From Paenibacillus sp. (GTDB lineage: Bacteria; Bacillota; Bacilli; Paenibacillales; Paenibacillaceae): 64,000 nt of DNA. Below the pieces are notes generated by a model. The model saw only the letters and a program-made list of their open reading frames with translations. It ran no database searches and was not told the DNA's origin. Location: the NCBI GenBank assembly GCA_023512345.1, contig JAILZT010000001.1, positions 562,599-626,598 on the forward strand. Reading direction: 5' to 3'. A program made the position numbers and the translations under genes. This document shows, piece by piece, positions 25,422-33,822 of the stretch (positions are counted from its first letter, which is position 1; each line of letters opens with the position of its first letter).

Positions 25422-26245
25422 GGCACCTTGGCTCCTACATCTTTACCAAGATCGAGTGTGTACATCCATTCAATAAGATCTCCGGGATATACGTTATAAC
25501 TGCCTGCACCTTCATCAGGAAATTCCCCGTTAACACGATACATCCAGCCGCTTTCCGCCCCCTTGTCATGCTCGTAGAGGTTATTAATGCCTTCCACATA
25601 GGAAAAGGAGCCTGCCCCTTTAAATTCCATTTGGATTTTCTGCTTGCGTGTTATTCGCTTGAGAATATCCATTACGCTGTCTCCGTCCTGGACCTCAACC
25701 ACAGTCGCGGCCAAGATCACACCGGTTGCCCGATCACCGGCGATCGAAATCGTAGCCGTATTTTTCTTCTCGCTGCTGTCATCTGGAGTAACGGAAGGGC
25801 TCGCTGTAGGTTTAACCGTTGGCGAGGGTTTGTCACTTACGCGTGCCGAAGGTTTCGCAGGAGCTGGTGTCTTGGTAGGGCTAATCTTCGGTGAATCACC
25901 AGTAGTTGAACGTTTCTGATCTACAGGGTCCGGTGTCGAAGATGGAGTGTCACTGGAGACAGGAGGCTTCTGTGAGGCTTTGGCTGATTCTGTCACCGGA
26001 GCAGATGGCTTCTTAGTGGGGATTAGTTTCTCTACGCTATCTCCTGATCCTGATGTCGGTGAAGAGGTCACGGTTCCCGCAGTGATAGGTTCGGTTGACG
26101 GCAACAATCCTGTACCTGTGGTGCTCAAAGCTGTGTTTTGTTCAGAAGACACTTGTTCCTCTGTTGAGCATCCTGCCATAAGAATCCCTGTTAAAAGAAA
26201 TACAGGCAGTAGAAATAAGAACCGGCGTACCATTTGTTGTTTCAT
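25418..26245 (-). CDS. DUF4430 (transcobalamin C-terminal-like) lipoprotein
   Basis: 275 residues. Lipobox LMAGC with the cysteine at about 25, then a 120-residue Ser/Thr/Pro/Lys-rich spacer (about 30-150) that could span the wall, then a DUF4430 domain (about 165-275): SVMDILKRI, GAGSFSYVEGINNLYEHDKG, GWMYRVNGEFPDEGAG and YPGDLIEWMYTLD. This fold is the one that forms the C-terminal beta domain of transcobalamin and intrinsic factor. An extra 23 codons upstream were removed because AGGAGG precedes the ATG at 26245. Position between the surface protein and EcfT suggests it hands corrinoid to the transporter; that is inference. Confidence 0.82.
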   Translation of the reverse strand: MKQQMVRRFLFLLPVFLLTGILMAGCSTEEQVSSEQNTALSTTGTGLLPSTEPITAGTVTSSPTSGSGDSVEKLIPTKKPSAPVTESAKASQKPPVSSDTPSSTPDPVDQKRSTTGDSPKISPTKTPAPAKPSARVSDKPSPTVKPTASPSVTPDDSSEKKNTATISIAGDRATGVILAATVVEVQDGDSVMDILKRITRKQKIQMEFKGAGSFSYVEGINNLYEHDKGAESGWMYRVNGEFPDEGAGSYNVYPGDLIEWMYTLDLGKDVGAKVP

Positions 26246-26338
26246 TAATATCAACACCTCCTGAAAAGGGAAAGGAACGAGGGTTATACAGTCTCCCCCG
26301 TTCCGTAATATCAAACTTTACATTCACTCATTTAGTGC

Positions 26339-28453
26339 TTATTTATTCAGCAGCCTAACTGTAACTACAGCAGCCATTTCTCTAGTAACAGGAGCTGATG
26401 GATCAAAGAATCCATTGAAGCTGGTCATATAACCTTTCACAGTTACCAGTTTAACAGCTGGAAGTGCATAGGCGCTAATTGCTTTTGCATCTTTGAAAGT
26501 TGGAGCAGAAGCTGAATCTTTCAGTTGGAAGGCTCTAGTGATCATAACCGCCATGTCCTGGCGACTAATCAATCCGTTCGGCTTAAAGCTGGTAGCCGTC
26601 ACACCCTCAAGGATACCCAGCTCCTTAGCCTTCAGCACGTATCCATAATACCACGCATTCGACTTCACATCGCTGAATGGAGATACCGAAGATGTCGCCG
26701 ACGGTAAGTTATTCGTCAGTCTAAGCAGCATAGCCGCAAACTGGGCCCGAGTAATGTTCTCTTTCGGTGCAAAGTTAAGTGCGGTGCCGCCGCCGATGCC
26801 TTCCATTAGTCCTTTTTCAAAGGCATTTTGAACGGCAGTAGTGGCCCATGACGAAATGTTCTTCTGATCAGCGAATACTGGATTAATCAATAAACGTTGT
26901 GTATAACGCGCTACACTTGGGGCTTTGCCTTCGCTATAACCCGTCACTGTTAAGGTTTGTACCCCGTTACTTATGCCATCTGGGAAAACCGCTACTCCAT
27001 AGGTATCTGTGGTCACGGTTTTTGGACCCACCTTAACTTGAACCGCGTTAGCCGGAACACTAATTACTTTACCACTTTCCCAATCAAGAGACGATTTCTT
27101 CACGTTCACAGAGAACGATTTACCAGCCGCCACCGGAGTTGGAGTCAGGGTTACAGATCCTACAAGTTGAGTTCCACTGTCACCGTAATAGACAACTACA
27201 CGATCGGATTTCTGCAGTACGAAATCAGCCATACCCACACTTGGGAAGATCCATTGTCCTTCACGGGACACGGCATAATTCCAGCCATCATATCCACCGT
27301 ATAGACCTGCTTTTACGCCTTGAATACCGGATACGTAATCACCAAATGAACTGCTCGTTAGGTCAAGGGTAATATTCTTCTCTGCCGTCAGCTTCTTGAG
27401 TGCATCCAGTGCACTCGCAGACCTAACATTACCTTCTGCAATAAAGCCTTTTGGTCCTTCAATAATAACGGAAGCCGATACAGCTAGCGGCTGCTTCACC
27501 GGATGAGGGAAATTATAGAATCCACCTTCACCTTTTAGATACAATTGGTACGCTGCTAAAGCCTGCAGGGCCTGCTCAGTAGCAAGCGAGTTATAGGATC
27601 CCGAAAGGGTATGAGCAAAGCCTCCATCTACCGTCCGGAAGCTAAGCAATCTGTCGATCAAATGATGACCGTCTTTGGTGAACCGCTGTTCTGTAGGATC
27701 TACCTTATTTGAAGTTAAAGCAATGATGACTTGGGCAACACTTTCGCTGCTATCCCCGTAACCACCATGGGACTGTTGCTTTTGTGACAACCAAGTAATG
27801 GCACGCTCACCAGCAGTCTTAACCTCAGGTTTGTCCATATGAGCTGACAAAGCCGTTAAAGTCATTGCTGTCATATCAGGATCACTTGCCCCGGTTGAAA
27901 GAGTAAATCCTCCATCGGTATTCTGTTTGGACACAATTTCGCTAATTAGTTTATCCGTAGTCCATTTGGCATTGGCCGGCATGCTGTAATGACCAGAGTC
28001 CAACGCTTGCAGACTAAAAATTACGCCGCTAAGACCCAGATTGGTCATTCGGTCATTATTGTAAATCTTCTCTACCAGATCAAATCCAGCTAGATTCGTG
28101 GCATCGATTCCGATCGCCGTAGACGCCAGCACTCTGCGTGCATAATCCGTAACGTTGGTATAAGTACCATTGTTCGCTTTAACTTCATTTTCAAAAGCCG
28201 TTTGGTAGCTTGCAGGAAGCTTAATACCAGCCCGTACCAATCCCATAGCCTGCCAGTCTGATTGAATTCCTTTTTTCAAAATAATCTCCGCTGCGCCATA
28301 AGTAGCCTCAGATACACTTGCTTTTGTAACTGTCTGGCTCGATTCTGCAGCAAATGCTGTTCCTGATGGAGCAAAGGATGTACCTAAAATCGAAATGACC
28401 ATTAATAAGGCCATGCCTAGCGCAAAGGACTTGGATGATAAAATTCGCTTCAT
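26339..28453 (-). CDS. SLH-anchored surface protein with alpha/alpha-toroid and DUF4430 domains (transcobalamin-like layout)
   Basis: 704 residues. Signal peptide to about 35; residues about 60-310 are helical repeats of the prenyltransferase/squalene-cyclase toroid type (KQNTDGGFTLSTGASDPDMT, SQKQQSHGGYGDSSESVAQV, RTVDGGFAHTLSGSYNSLAT); about 325-430 is a DUF4430 domain (GWNYAVSREGQWIF, DRVVVYYGD); about 435-530 is a beta-rich linker; about 535-704 are three SLH repeats (ENITRAQFAAMLLRL, GLISRQDMAVMITRAF, APVTREMAAVVTVRLL) that bind wall pyruvylated polymer. Toroid plus DUF4430 is the layout of animal B12 carriers. First gene behind the cobalamin riboswitch, so a surface corrinoid binder is the best guess. 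No catalytic DxDD-type cyclase motif is seen. Confidence 0.85.
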   Translation of the reverse strand: MKRILSSKSFALGMALLMVISILGTSFAPSGTAFAAESSQTVTKASVSEATYGAAEIILKKGIQSDWQAMGLVRAGIKLPASYQTAFENEVKANNGTYTNVTDYARRVLASTAIGIDATNLAGFDLVEKIYNNDRMTNLGLSGVIFSLQALDSGHYSMPANAKWTTDKLISEIVSKQNTDGGFTLSTGASDPDMTAMTLTALSAHMDKPEVKTAGERAITWLSQKQQSHGGYGDSSESVAQVIIALTSNKVDPTEQRFTKDGHHLIDRLLSFRTVDGGFAHTLSGSYNSLATEQALQALAAYQLYLKGEGGFYNFPHPVKQPLAVSASVIIEGPKGFIAEGNVRSASALDALKKLTAEKNITLDLTSSSFGDYVSGIQGVKAGLYGGYDGWNYAVSREGQWIFPSVGMADFVLQKSDRVVVYYGDSGTQLVGSVTLTPTPVAAGKSFSVNVKKSSLDWESGKVISVPANAVQVKVGPKTVTTDTYGVAVFPDGISNGVQTLTVTGYSEGKAPSVARYTQRLLINPVFADQKNISSWATTAVQNAFEKGLMEGIGGGTALNFAPKENITRAQFAAMLLRLTNNLPSATSSVSPFSDVKSNAWYYGYVLKAKELGILEGVTATSFKPNGLISRQDMAVMITRAFQLKDSASAPTFKDAKAISAYALPAVKLVTVKGYMTSFNGFFDPSAPVTREMAAVVTVRLLNK

Positions 28454-28515
28454 GATTAACCTCTTTCTGTGTGTGATTTTGGGGAATAAAGGGACGGTAT
28501 CCTTTTCTCGTAATT

Positions 28516-28541
28516 AAAAAAGCCGCCCTTGTAGGGCGGCT
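28516..28541 (-). terminator. Riboswitch expression-platform terminator
   Basis: Minus strand AGCCGCCCT, loop ACA, AGGGCGGCT, then T6. It lies between the cobalamin aptamer and the first gene, 63 bases before the ATG, where B12-dependent termination would occur. Confidence 0.8.
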
Positions 28542-28645
28542 CTGAAGAACAACTATGAGAGGAAATTGCGCCAAAGATTGGACACAAAAATCCTAATTAG
28601 TGTGCTCCTTATTCTTACCCCACGAAGAATAGAAACTTTTACAAA

Positions 28646-28815
28646 AAAGGCAGGTTTCCTGGCTTATGCATCATTGCTTCTCTTCGCCTTCCCGTCCTCT
28701 ATGAACAGTGGCCTTTTGATAGAGTTGCTCCGCATTACAGTGGCGGGACCGCGCCGGATTGACCGGACTTCCCTATTAAGCAGGCCCTGCTGGGGACCCG
28801 CACCTTTTTTTACGC
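28646..28815 (-). ncRNA. Cobalamin riboswitch aptamer
   Basis: The minus strand shows the conserved AdoCbl-riboswitch blocks in order: GGTGCGGG near 28810, GGGAAGTCCGGT, AATCCGGCGCGGTCCCGCC and CACTGT near 28770-28735, GACGGGAAGGCG near 28690, and the B12 box AGCCAGGAAACCTGCC at about 28664-28649. Binding of adenosylcobalamin (or a related corrinoid) should favour the downstream terminator and shut off the five-gene uptake operon. The order and sequence leave little doubt about the class; the exact ligand subclass is not determined. Confidence 0.95.
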
Positions 28816-28842
28816 AAACCTATTTAATTTTTGATATCCATA

Positions 28843-28871
28843 ATCATATCTATAATTCCCTTATATGTCTA
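28843..28871 (-). promoter_or_regulatory. Sigma-A promoter of the cobalamin-riboswitch operon
   Basis: TAGACA (28871-28866), 17-bp spacer, TATGAT (28848-28843) on the minus strand, about 25-30 bases upstream of the aptamer. Confidence 0.65.
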
Positions 28872-28904
28872 TAGAAAAGCTATGGTATTCCCATTGATAT
28901 AACT

Positions 28905-30701
28905 CTATAGGGTTATTATTTTTTCATAACTATGGGTATCACCTTTGGAGTCGGTAAAGTTTATTAACGCCTTCCACTCGCCCTTTTCGGAAAAATAACG
29001 GCCTGCTGCCTCATACGTATACTTGTCGAAGCCTCCATAGCCGTAAGGGTCCGGACCCCCAGATATATACTTAAAGGGGACAGCCAACGTTATATTTTCC
29101 TCACCATTAAAATTGAGCTGAACGTCCACTCCGCTTGGAGCGCCGATTCCGGTTGGCAGCCACACATCCAATTGAAGAGTCTGGCCCGTATCCTCCTTGA
29201 AATTCACTCTCATAGACATATGCGCCGCATCCCCCATAACATGCCAATAGACAGGGGCTGCAGTCAGAGATTTTTCGGGAGGTGGAGTCGTAGAAAGTGT
29301 GCCCGCCAAAACAATTGCGACGATAGCCAAAATGATCTCCACTCGGATCCCCAAAATAAACTTGCTCGGAATTTCCTGATCCTTTTCGGCAGGGCCGCTC
29401 AACAGCATGTTCTTCATTTGCGGAATTAACACCAGTCGGTGGTAAGCGGCAATCAGCAAAATAAATAAAACAATCACTGATTTAGCCAGAATGAGCCGTC
29501 CATAGTCACTCTGCAACAAGGCATTCCAACTTCCGAGCCTTAGTAAGGCAAGAAACATACCACTAGCTGCTATCGCTACTACAGAAGGTAAAGCTAGGGC
29601 AGAAAAGCGTAAAATCACCCTGTTTAATTGCTCTCCGCTCAATCCGATTTGTTTCCTGCTTTGAATAACCGCCAAAATCCCGCCTAACCCTCCGAACCAA
29701 ATCGCAGCAGCCCCAATATGCATAACCTGGGAGAAGACTGCATAAACCACACCATTTAAAGCTCCATAGGCATGCCCAGTCATAGGGAACAGTAAGATCA
29801 TCACGAATATCGTAAATAGTTTCACTATAAAAGCAGAACGCCCTGCTCCTAAGGTAGCTAACATCAGGATTGCAGCAGCGGCTGGCCACAGCCAAAAGGC
29901 AGCACCAACTAATGTATCCGTTAAAATCTTTTGCACTAGCGTCCAAAGGGTTCCCATACCCGGTCCGCTAAGCTGCTCCGTAAGCATTCCTGCTTGCAGA
30001 GCACCAGATAATGTAAATATAACGAATACCACAAGGTATAGAACTCTCTCATTGCGCATTGAAAATAGTGGAGGTGTCTCCTCTTTACGATCCATTCCCC
30101 ATATCCCATAACGGAAGACAATAAAACCTGCAGCAACTATGGCAGCTAGCACCTCCATCACTCGAAGCACATGATAGAGCGTTCCCGATGCAATACCGTT
30201 CACATCAGGTTCAATCTTATCTACCGTAACCTTCGGAGTAGGCTGAGGCTCTGCAACCTTGGGCGAAGCTGTTGGTGAAGGAGAGTTCGTGACAACCGCC
30301 GCCGCAGCAGTAGGTTTGCTACTAGCTATTGGAGTTGCAGTTGGAGCTACTGTGAATTTAAAAGAGCCCTCCGATACATGCGTATCCTCTGAGAGCACTT
30401 GGTATTTCACTGTGTAGGTACCTCCAGGAAGTGTTGGAATTTGATAAATCAGCCATCGGTCAGGACCTGTGCTGAGCTTACCAGTGATCTGCTTCCCAGT
30501 GTCATCCTGAACAGTAATTTTACTTAAGTCTGCATTAAATCCTTCACTGTACTGAATCTTGACCTCAGTTGGAGAGTTCTGAAGCTTGGCATTAGCAACG
30601 GGAATCGATTGCTGAACTTTGGCATGGGCGCTGACTGGAGCCGGCAGCCAAAATAGAGTGATCAATAATAAAATAAAAACATTATACATTTGCTTTTTCA
30701 T
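28905..30701 (-). CDS. CopC-CopD fusion copper-handling membrane protein (YcnJ-like)
   Basis: 598 residues. Signal peptide ending VSAHA, so the mature protein starts at or near a histidine that binds copper in CopC. CopC beta domain about 27-120 (HVSEGSFKFTV with a second conserved His), a Pro/Ser/Thr/Ala-rich linker to about 165, then a CopD domain of about eight membrane helices (175-470), and a C-terminal extracellular beta domain (about 485-598) as in Bacillus YcnJ. The family takes part in copper acquisition or tolerance. RBS GGGAGG precedes the ATG. It ends 34 bases before the promoter of the B12 operon and has no clear terminator. Confidence 0.88.
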   Translation of the reverse strand: MKKQMYNVFILLLITLFWLPAPVSAHAKVQQSIPVANAKLQNSPTEVKIQYSEGFNADLSKITVQDDTGKQITGKLSTGPDRWLIYQIPTLPGGTYTVKYQVLSEDTHVSEGSFKFTVAPTATPIASSKPTAAAAVVTNSPSPTASPKVAEPQPTPKVTVDKIEPDVNGIASGTLYHVLRVMEVLAAIVAAGFIVFRYGIWGMDRKEETPPLFSMRNERVLYLVVFVIFTLSGALQAGMLTEQLSGPGMGTLWTLVQKILTDTLVGAAFWLWPAAAAILMLATLGAGRSAFIVKLFTIFVMILLFPMTGHAYGALNGVVYAVFSQVMHIGAAAIWFGGLGGILAVIQSRKQIGLSGEQLNRVILRFSALALPSVVAIAASGMFLALLRLGSWNALLQSDYGRLILAKSVIVLFILLIAAYHRLVLIPQMKNMLLSGPAEKDQEIPSKFILGIRVEIILAIVAIVLAGTLSTTPPPEKSLTAAPVYWHVMGDAAHMSMRVNFKEDTGQTLQLDVWLPTGIGAPSGVDVQLNFNGEENITLAVPFKYISGGPDPYGYGGFDKYTYEAAGRYFSEKGEWKALINFTDSKGDTHSYEKIITL

Positions 30702-30837
30702 CTGGTTCAGACCTCCCTAACCACACTGGAACATTTTGCAATCAGCTTCACCTTACATGATGAGTTAATTATAAATGACTTTAATCACAATTGAATGTGA
30801 ATATTATGTGTCTCGGGAGTGAATCAGTAGTTAGGCT

Positions 30838-33822
30838 TTATTCAGCAGTAGTATCTGGACTTGCACTAGCTTCCGGAGTTTCGCTTGATTCCGGTGTCTC
30901 GCTTGATTCCGGTGTCTCGCTTGATTCCGGTGCCCCGGTCGATTCTAGTTCGCCAGTCGTATCTGCTTCCAGGTCTGCCAATAGACTCAGGGTATAATCC
31001 CCTGCCTTAATTATATTTCCCTTTACTAGAGACGCGTTGGGTTCTAATGTGACCACAACTCGGTACGGTGAAGTTGCTATCGGAACTGGCGCTCTAACCG
31101 GCTCAGTGGAGGCCGCTGAATCATTTTCTTCTCCAGCAGCTTCATTGTCCTCCACAATACTTTCAGCTGAAGGGCTAGCTGTTGGGACCACGCAGGATTT
31201 CGTCGAGGCGGAGACCTGATAAAGCTCACTGACATCCTCAGAGGACTCCACACTAATCTCCGTTGGGTTGAATTCTACACAATCCTTAGCTTCGGCAAAA
31301 GCAAAGACCAACTGACTTTTTGCTTCACCATCACTGTCTAAGATGCTCTTCAAATATACAGCAGCTGCAGCCGACTCTGCTTGTCCTTCATTTCCAGCTA
31401 TCGCTGTGGGCAATGGAGTAGCTGTCGGAAGAGCCGTCTCTTTCCCCTCAAGACCTAGAACTCTAACTAATATAAGGGCAACAATAATGATAATTCCAAG
31501 AATTGAACTGGAGATCAAGAGTTGAAATCGACTGCGGCGTATCCACCGCGCCAGCGGCGAAGCCAATTGTACACGGGCTTCATTGTATACATTCTGCAGC
31601 GCAGGTCCTGCTGCTGCTACATAACTTTTGCGGAAATCGCGATTCTTAAAGGCTTCACGATCGTGGCTTACTAAATACTTCAAGATCGCCTTCCGATAGC
31701 CCGGTTGCAGCTTCTTATTCGTCAAAGTGAATAATGGGTTGCCTTGGGACCAAGCTAGGAAACGATAGACCGTTTCTTTGTCTGAGCCTGTTTGGCGCCG
31801 GATGAGATCAAGAAGTGCATCATAGTCCAGCGGCCCTCCCTCACGCTCACTGCTGTAATAGAAGGCTAACGGAAGCTGGTCAAAGGGTTCAACCTTATTT
31901 GCCTCCTTCAACCAACGACGGCCGAGCAGCTGCACATCATCCAGTTCCTGAGGAGTCAGTTGGGCAAAAATCTGCACATTCGGCCCTTCTTCCCCAAACC
32001 AACGGTAGGCAGCCCGCAGTACATTCGCTTTACGTTTACTTAGATAATCAAGTGACGGCTGCCAATCCGCAACCTCCTCAGGGTAACGTACAAAAGATAC
32101 CTCGAGCAGCTGCTCTTTGGACATGTTCTCCAGGGATAACTGATTGAGCAGAAAACGGTCTGCCGCTGCTGCCATCAATTGCAATAAAGACAGTGTCTCA
32201 GAGCGGATACCCGAGCTTTTGCGCCGTTCTTTTTCTGCTTTCAGTACCGTTTCATTGATGGCAGCCACTGCACCTACCGGATCGCTTTCCCGTTGGAGCT
32301 TTTCGAGTAAAAAATCCCGCGCGGCGTCACGGAAAAAGGGCTGCTGGATCGCTTCGGGAAGGAATCGTTCCCAACGCATCACGAAACTCATAACATCTGC
32401 TGCTCGTCCGGCTGCGCTAAGCCGCTGCTCGATGTAAGGTTCAAATAAGGTTGTCCGAAAAATGGGTTGTGGAAGCAGTTTTGAAAAAAAGGCTCTGCTA
32501 AGCTCATCGTTGCTCTCAACGATACTATATGCCGCACTAACCACATCCTCACGGCCAGCCGCCTGGCTGTTAAGCATTCCGTTGATGAAATACTCAACGA
32601 TTTTACCCTTGTAAGTATGACCCTTCAGCAGAAAATACTCCTTGAAGCCTTCCATAATAGCTGGGACAAGGATCCCCTTTTGCCGGATCAGATCAAATTC
32701 ACGGTCGAAACGTTCCAGGAACAAATCGTTCAGCCTTACCTTGGAATCCAACGCACCCTCAGGTCTTAGATATGATAAAATCCCGCTCAGAACAGCACTT
32801 TTATTACTCTCATACAAGGCCTCATTACCCTGCTCAATCTCATAAAAGACAGCTAATTCATTGTAGACCGCCAGAGAGATAAGGCGCTCTCCGCTCTCTC
32901 CTCTGAGCATTTGATCGGCAAAGCGGCCAAAGTCTTCTAACGCGGGCGTATTACGAACTAGTGAATTCCAAGCAAAATCAGCAAAAGGCTGGCGCTGCTC
33001 CGCTAAATCAACATTTCCCGCGCGACCTGACACCAAATCAAACGTAAAATCTTTCTCGATACTGCGATCACCTTGACGCAGAGAACCCCGTTCAACAAAA
33101 GTAAGATCTATATACTTACGGCTCTTGGGCTCATTGGCGTATGTTATCACACCCAGCCTCCGGCGGAATTCATAAGGCAACGTGCTGAATAGAATTTCTG
33201 TCAGTTCTATTGCCCGAGCAGAAAGCTCAGCAATCGGCACATTCAGTGAGATATAGACCTTCTTTTTACCTGCTATGGAGGTCATAAGTGCCTGCAGCAT
33301 ACCCTTGAACATGGTTTCCCCAATACCGAGCGACTGCAATACATCCATCGGTTTGTTACGACTACCTGAGCTGCGGACAGGGATGGTGTTCAACTCCGGT
33401 AAATCAATACCTGGCTCCCCACCCAGCTCTTCGGCGAAATCAGCATGCAGCCAATCTCTGTAACGCTGCAGAATTTCATCGGCTCTAGCCGCTGGAACTA
33501 CAAAATTATGAGCGAAAAAGGCGCTTCGCTGCCCCGTAAAATCAACAGCCTGATAACGATTGCGGCCAATAACAGTCTCTCCACTTTCCGTATGAAAAAG
33601 ATGCAGAGCAGACGGATACTGTGACTCGTCTTTTTCGCCGCGGCTTGCCAATTCAATCGGTGTATCGTAGACGCAGAAGGGGTGCAGAATTTTTTTCACA
33701 AAATTGTTATCCAAGCTCTCAGACTTCGCTACCGTATCAAAGCCTTCCGCAGAACGATATATCCCCCTGCGCCCCCGAGTGTACATTTGCTGGGTAATCG
33801 TGGACTCTAAGTAAGCATTCAC
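30838..33822 (-). CDS. GTPase-associated protein (GAP1-like) with C-terminal membrane anchor
   Basis: 994 residues. The N-terminal region (about 1-130), with QMYTRGRRGIYRSAEGFDTV, SLDNNFVKKI and GRNRYQAVDFTGQRSAFFAH, resembles the GAP1 N-terminal domain found beside TRAFAC-type GTPases in bacterial conflict-type clusters. A long alpha-helical middle (about 150-720) follows; one membrane helix lies near 745-770 (FQLLISSSILGIIIIVALIL), then about 220 residues outside with low-complexity Ala/Glu/Ser/Pro. The GTG start overlaps the GTPase stop by four bases, so the two are translated together. It probably binds that GTPase; its effect is unknown. Last gene of the left arm. Confidence 0.7.
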   Translation of the reverse strand: MNAYLESTITQQMYTRGRRGIYRSAEGFDTVAKSESLDNNFVKKILHPFCVYDTPIELASRGEKDESQYPSALHLFHTESGETVIGRNRYQAVDFTGQRSAFFAHNFVVPAARADEILQRYRDWLHADFAEELGGEPGIDLPELNTIPVRSSGSRNKPMDVLQSLGIGETMFKGMLQALMTSIAGKKKVYISLNVPIAELSARAIELTEILFSTLPYEFRRRLGVITYANEPKSRKYIDLTFVERGSLRQGDRSIEKDFTFDLVSGRAGNVDLAEQRQPFADFAWNSLVRNTPALEDFGRFADQMLRGESGERLISLAVYNELAVFYEIEQGNEALYESNKSAVLSGILSYLRPEGALDSKVRLNDLFLERFDREFDLIRQKGILVPAIMEGFKEYFLLKGHTYKGKIVEYFINGMLNSQAAGREDVVSAAYSIVESNDELSRAFFSKLLPQPIFRTTLFEPYIEQRLSAAGRAADVMSFVMRWERFLPEAIQQPFFRDAARDFLLEKLQRESDPVGAVAAINETVLKAEKERRKSSGIRSETLSLLQLMAAAADRFLLNQLSLENMSKEQLLEVSFVRYPEEVADWQPSLDYLSKRKANVLRAAYRWFGEEGPNVQIFAQLTPQELDDVQLLGRRWLKEANKVEPFDQLPLAFYYSSEREGGPLDYDALLDLIRRQTGSDKETVYRFLAWSQGNPLFTLTNKKLQPGYRKAILKYLVSHDREAFKNRDFRKSYVAAAGPALQNVYNEARVQLASPLARWIRRSRFQLLISSSILGIIIIVALILVRVLGLEGKETALPTATPLPTAIAGNEGQAESAAAAVYLKSILDSDGEAKSQLVFAFAEAKDCVEFNPTEISVESSEDVSELYQVSASTKSCVVPTASPSAESIVEDNEAAGEENDSAASTEPVRAPVPIATSPYRVVVTLEPNASLVKGNIIKAGDYTLSLLADLEADTTGELESTGAPESSETPESSETPESSETPEASASPDTTAE
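30869..30940. repeat. Four 18-bp tandem repeats in the 3' end of the GAP1-like gene
   Basis: Units at 30869, 30887, 30905 and 30923, core GATTCCGGTGTCTCGCTT on the plus strand, two exact and two diverged. They encode a repeated six-residue ETPESS/TPESSE unit on the minus strand and are likely length-variable between strains without frame loss. Confidence 0.85.

Noticed and set aside
30791..30997. Plus-strand frame with GVSLDS repeats
   Set aside because: Antisense of the 18-bp repeats in the GAP1-like gene.
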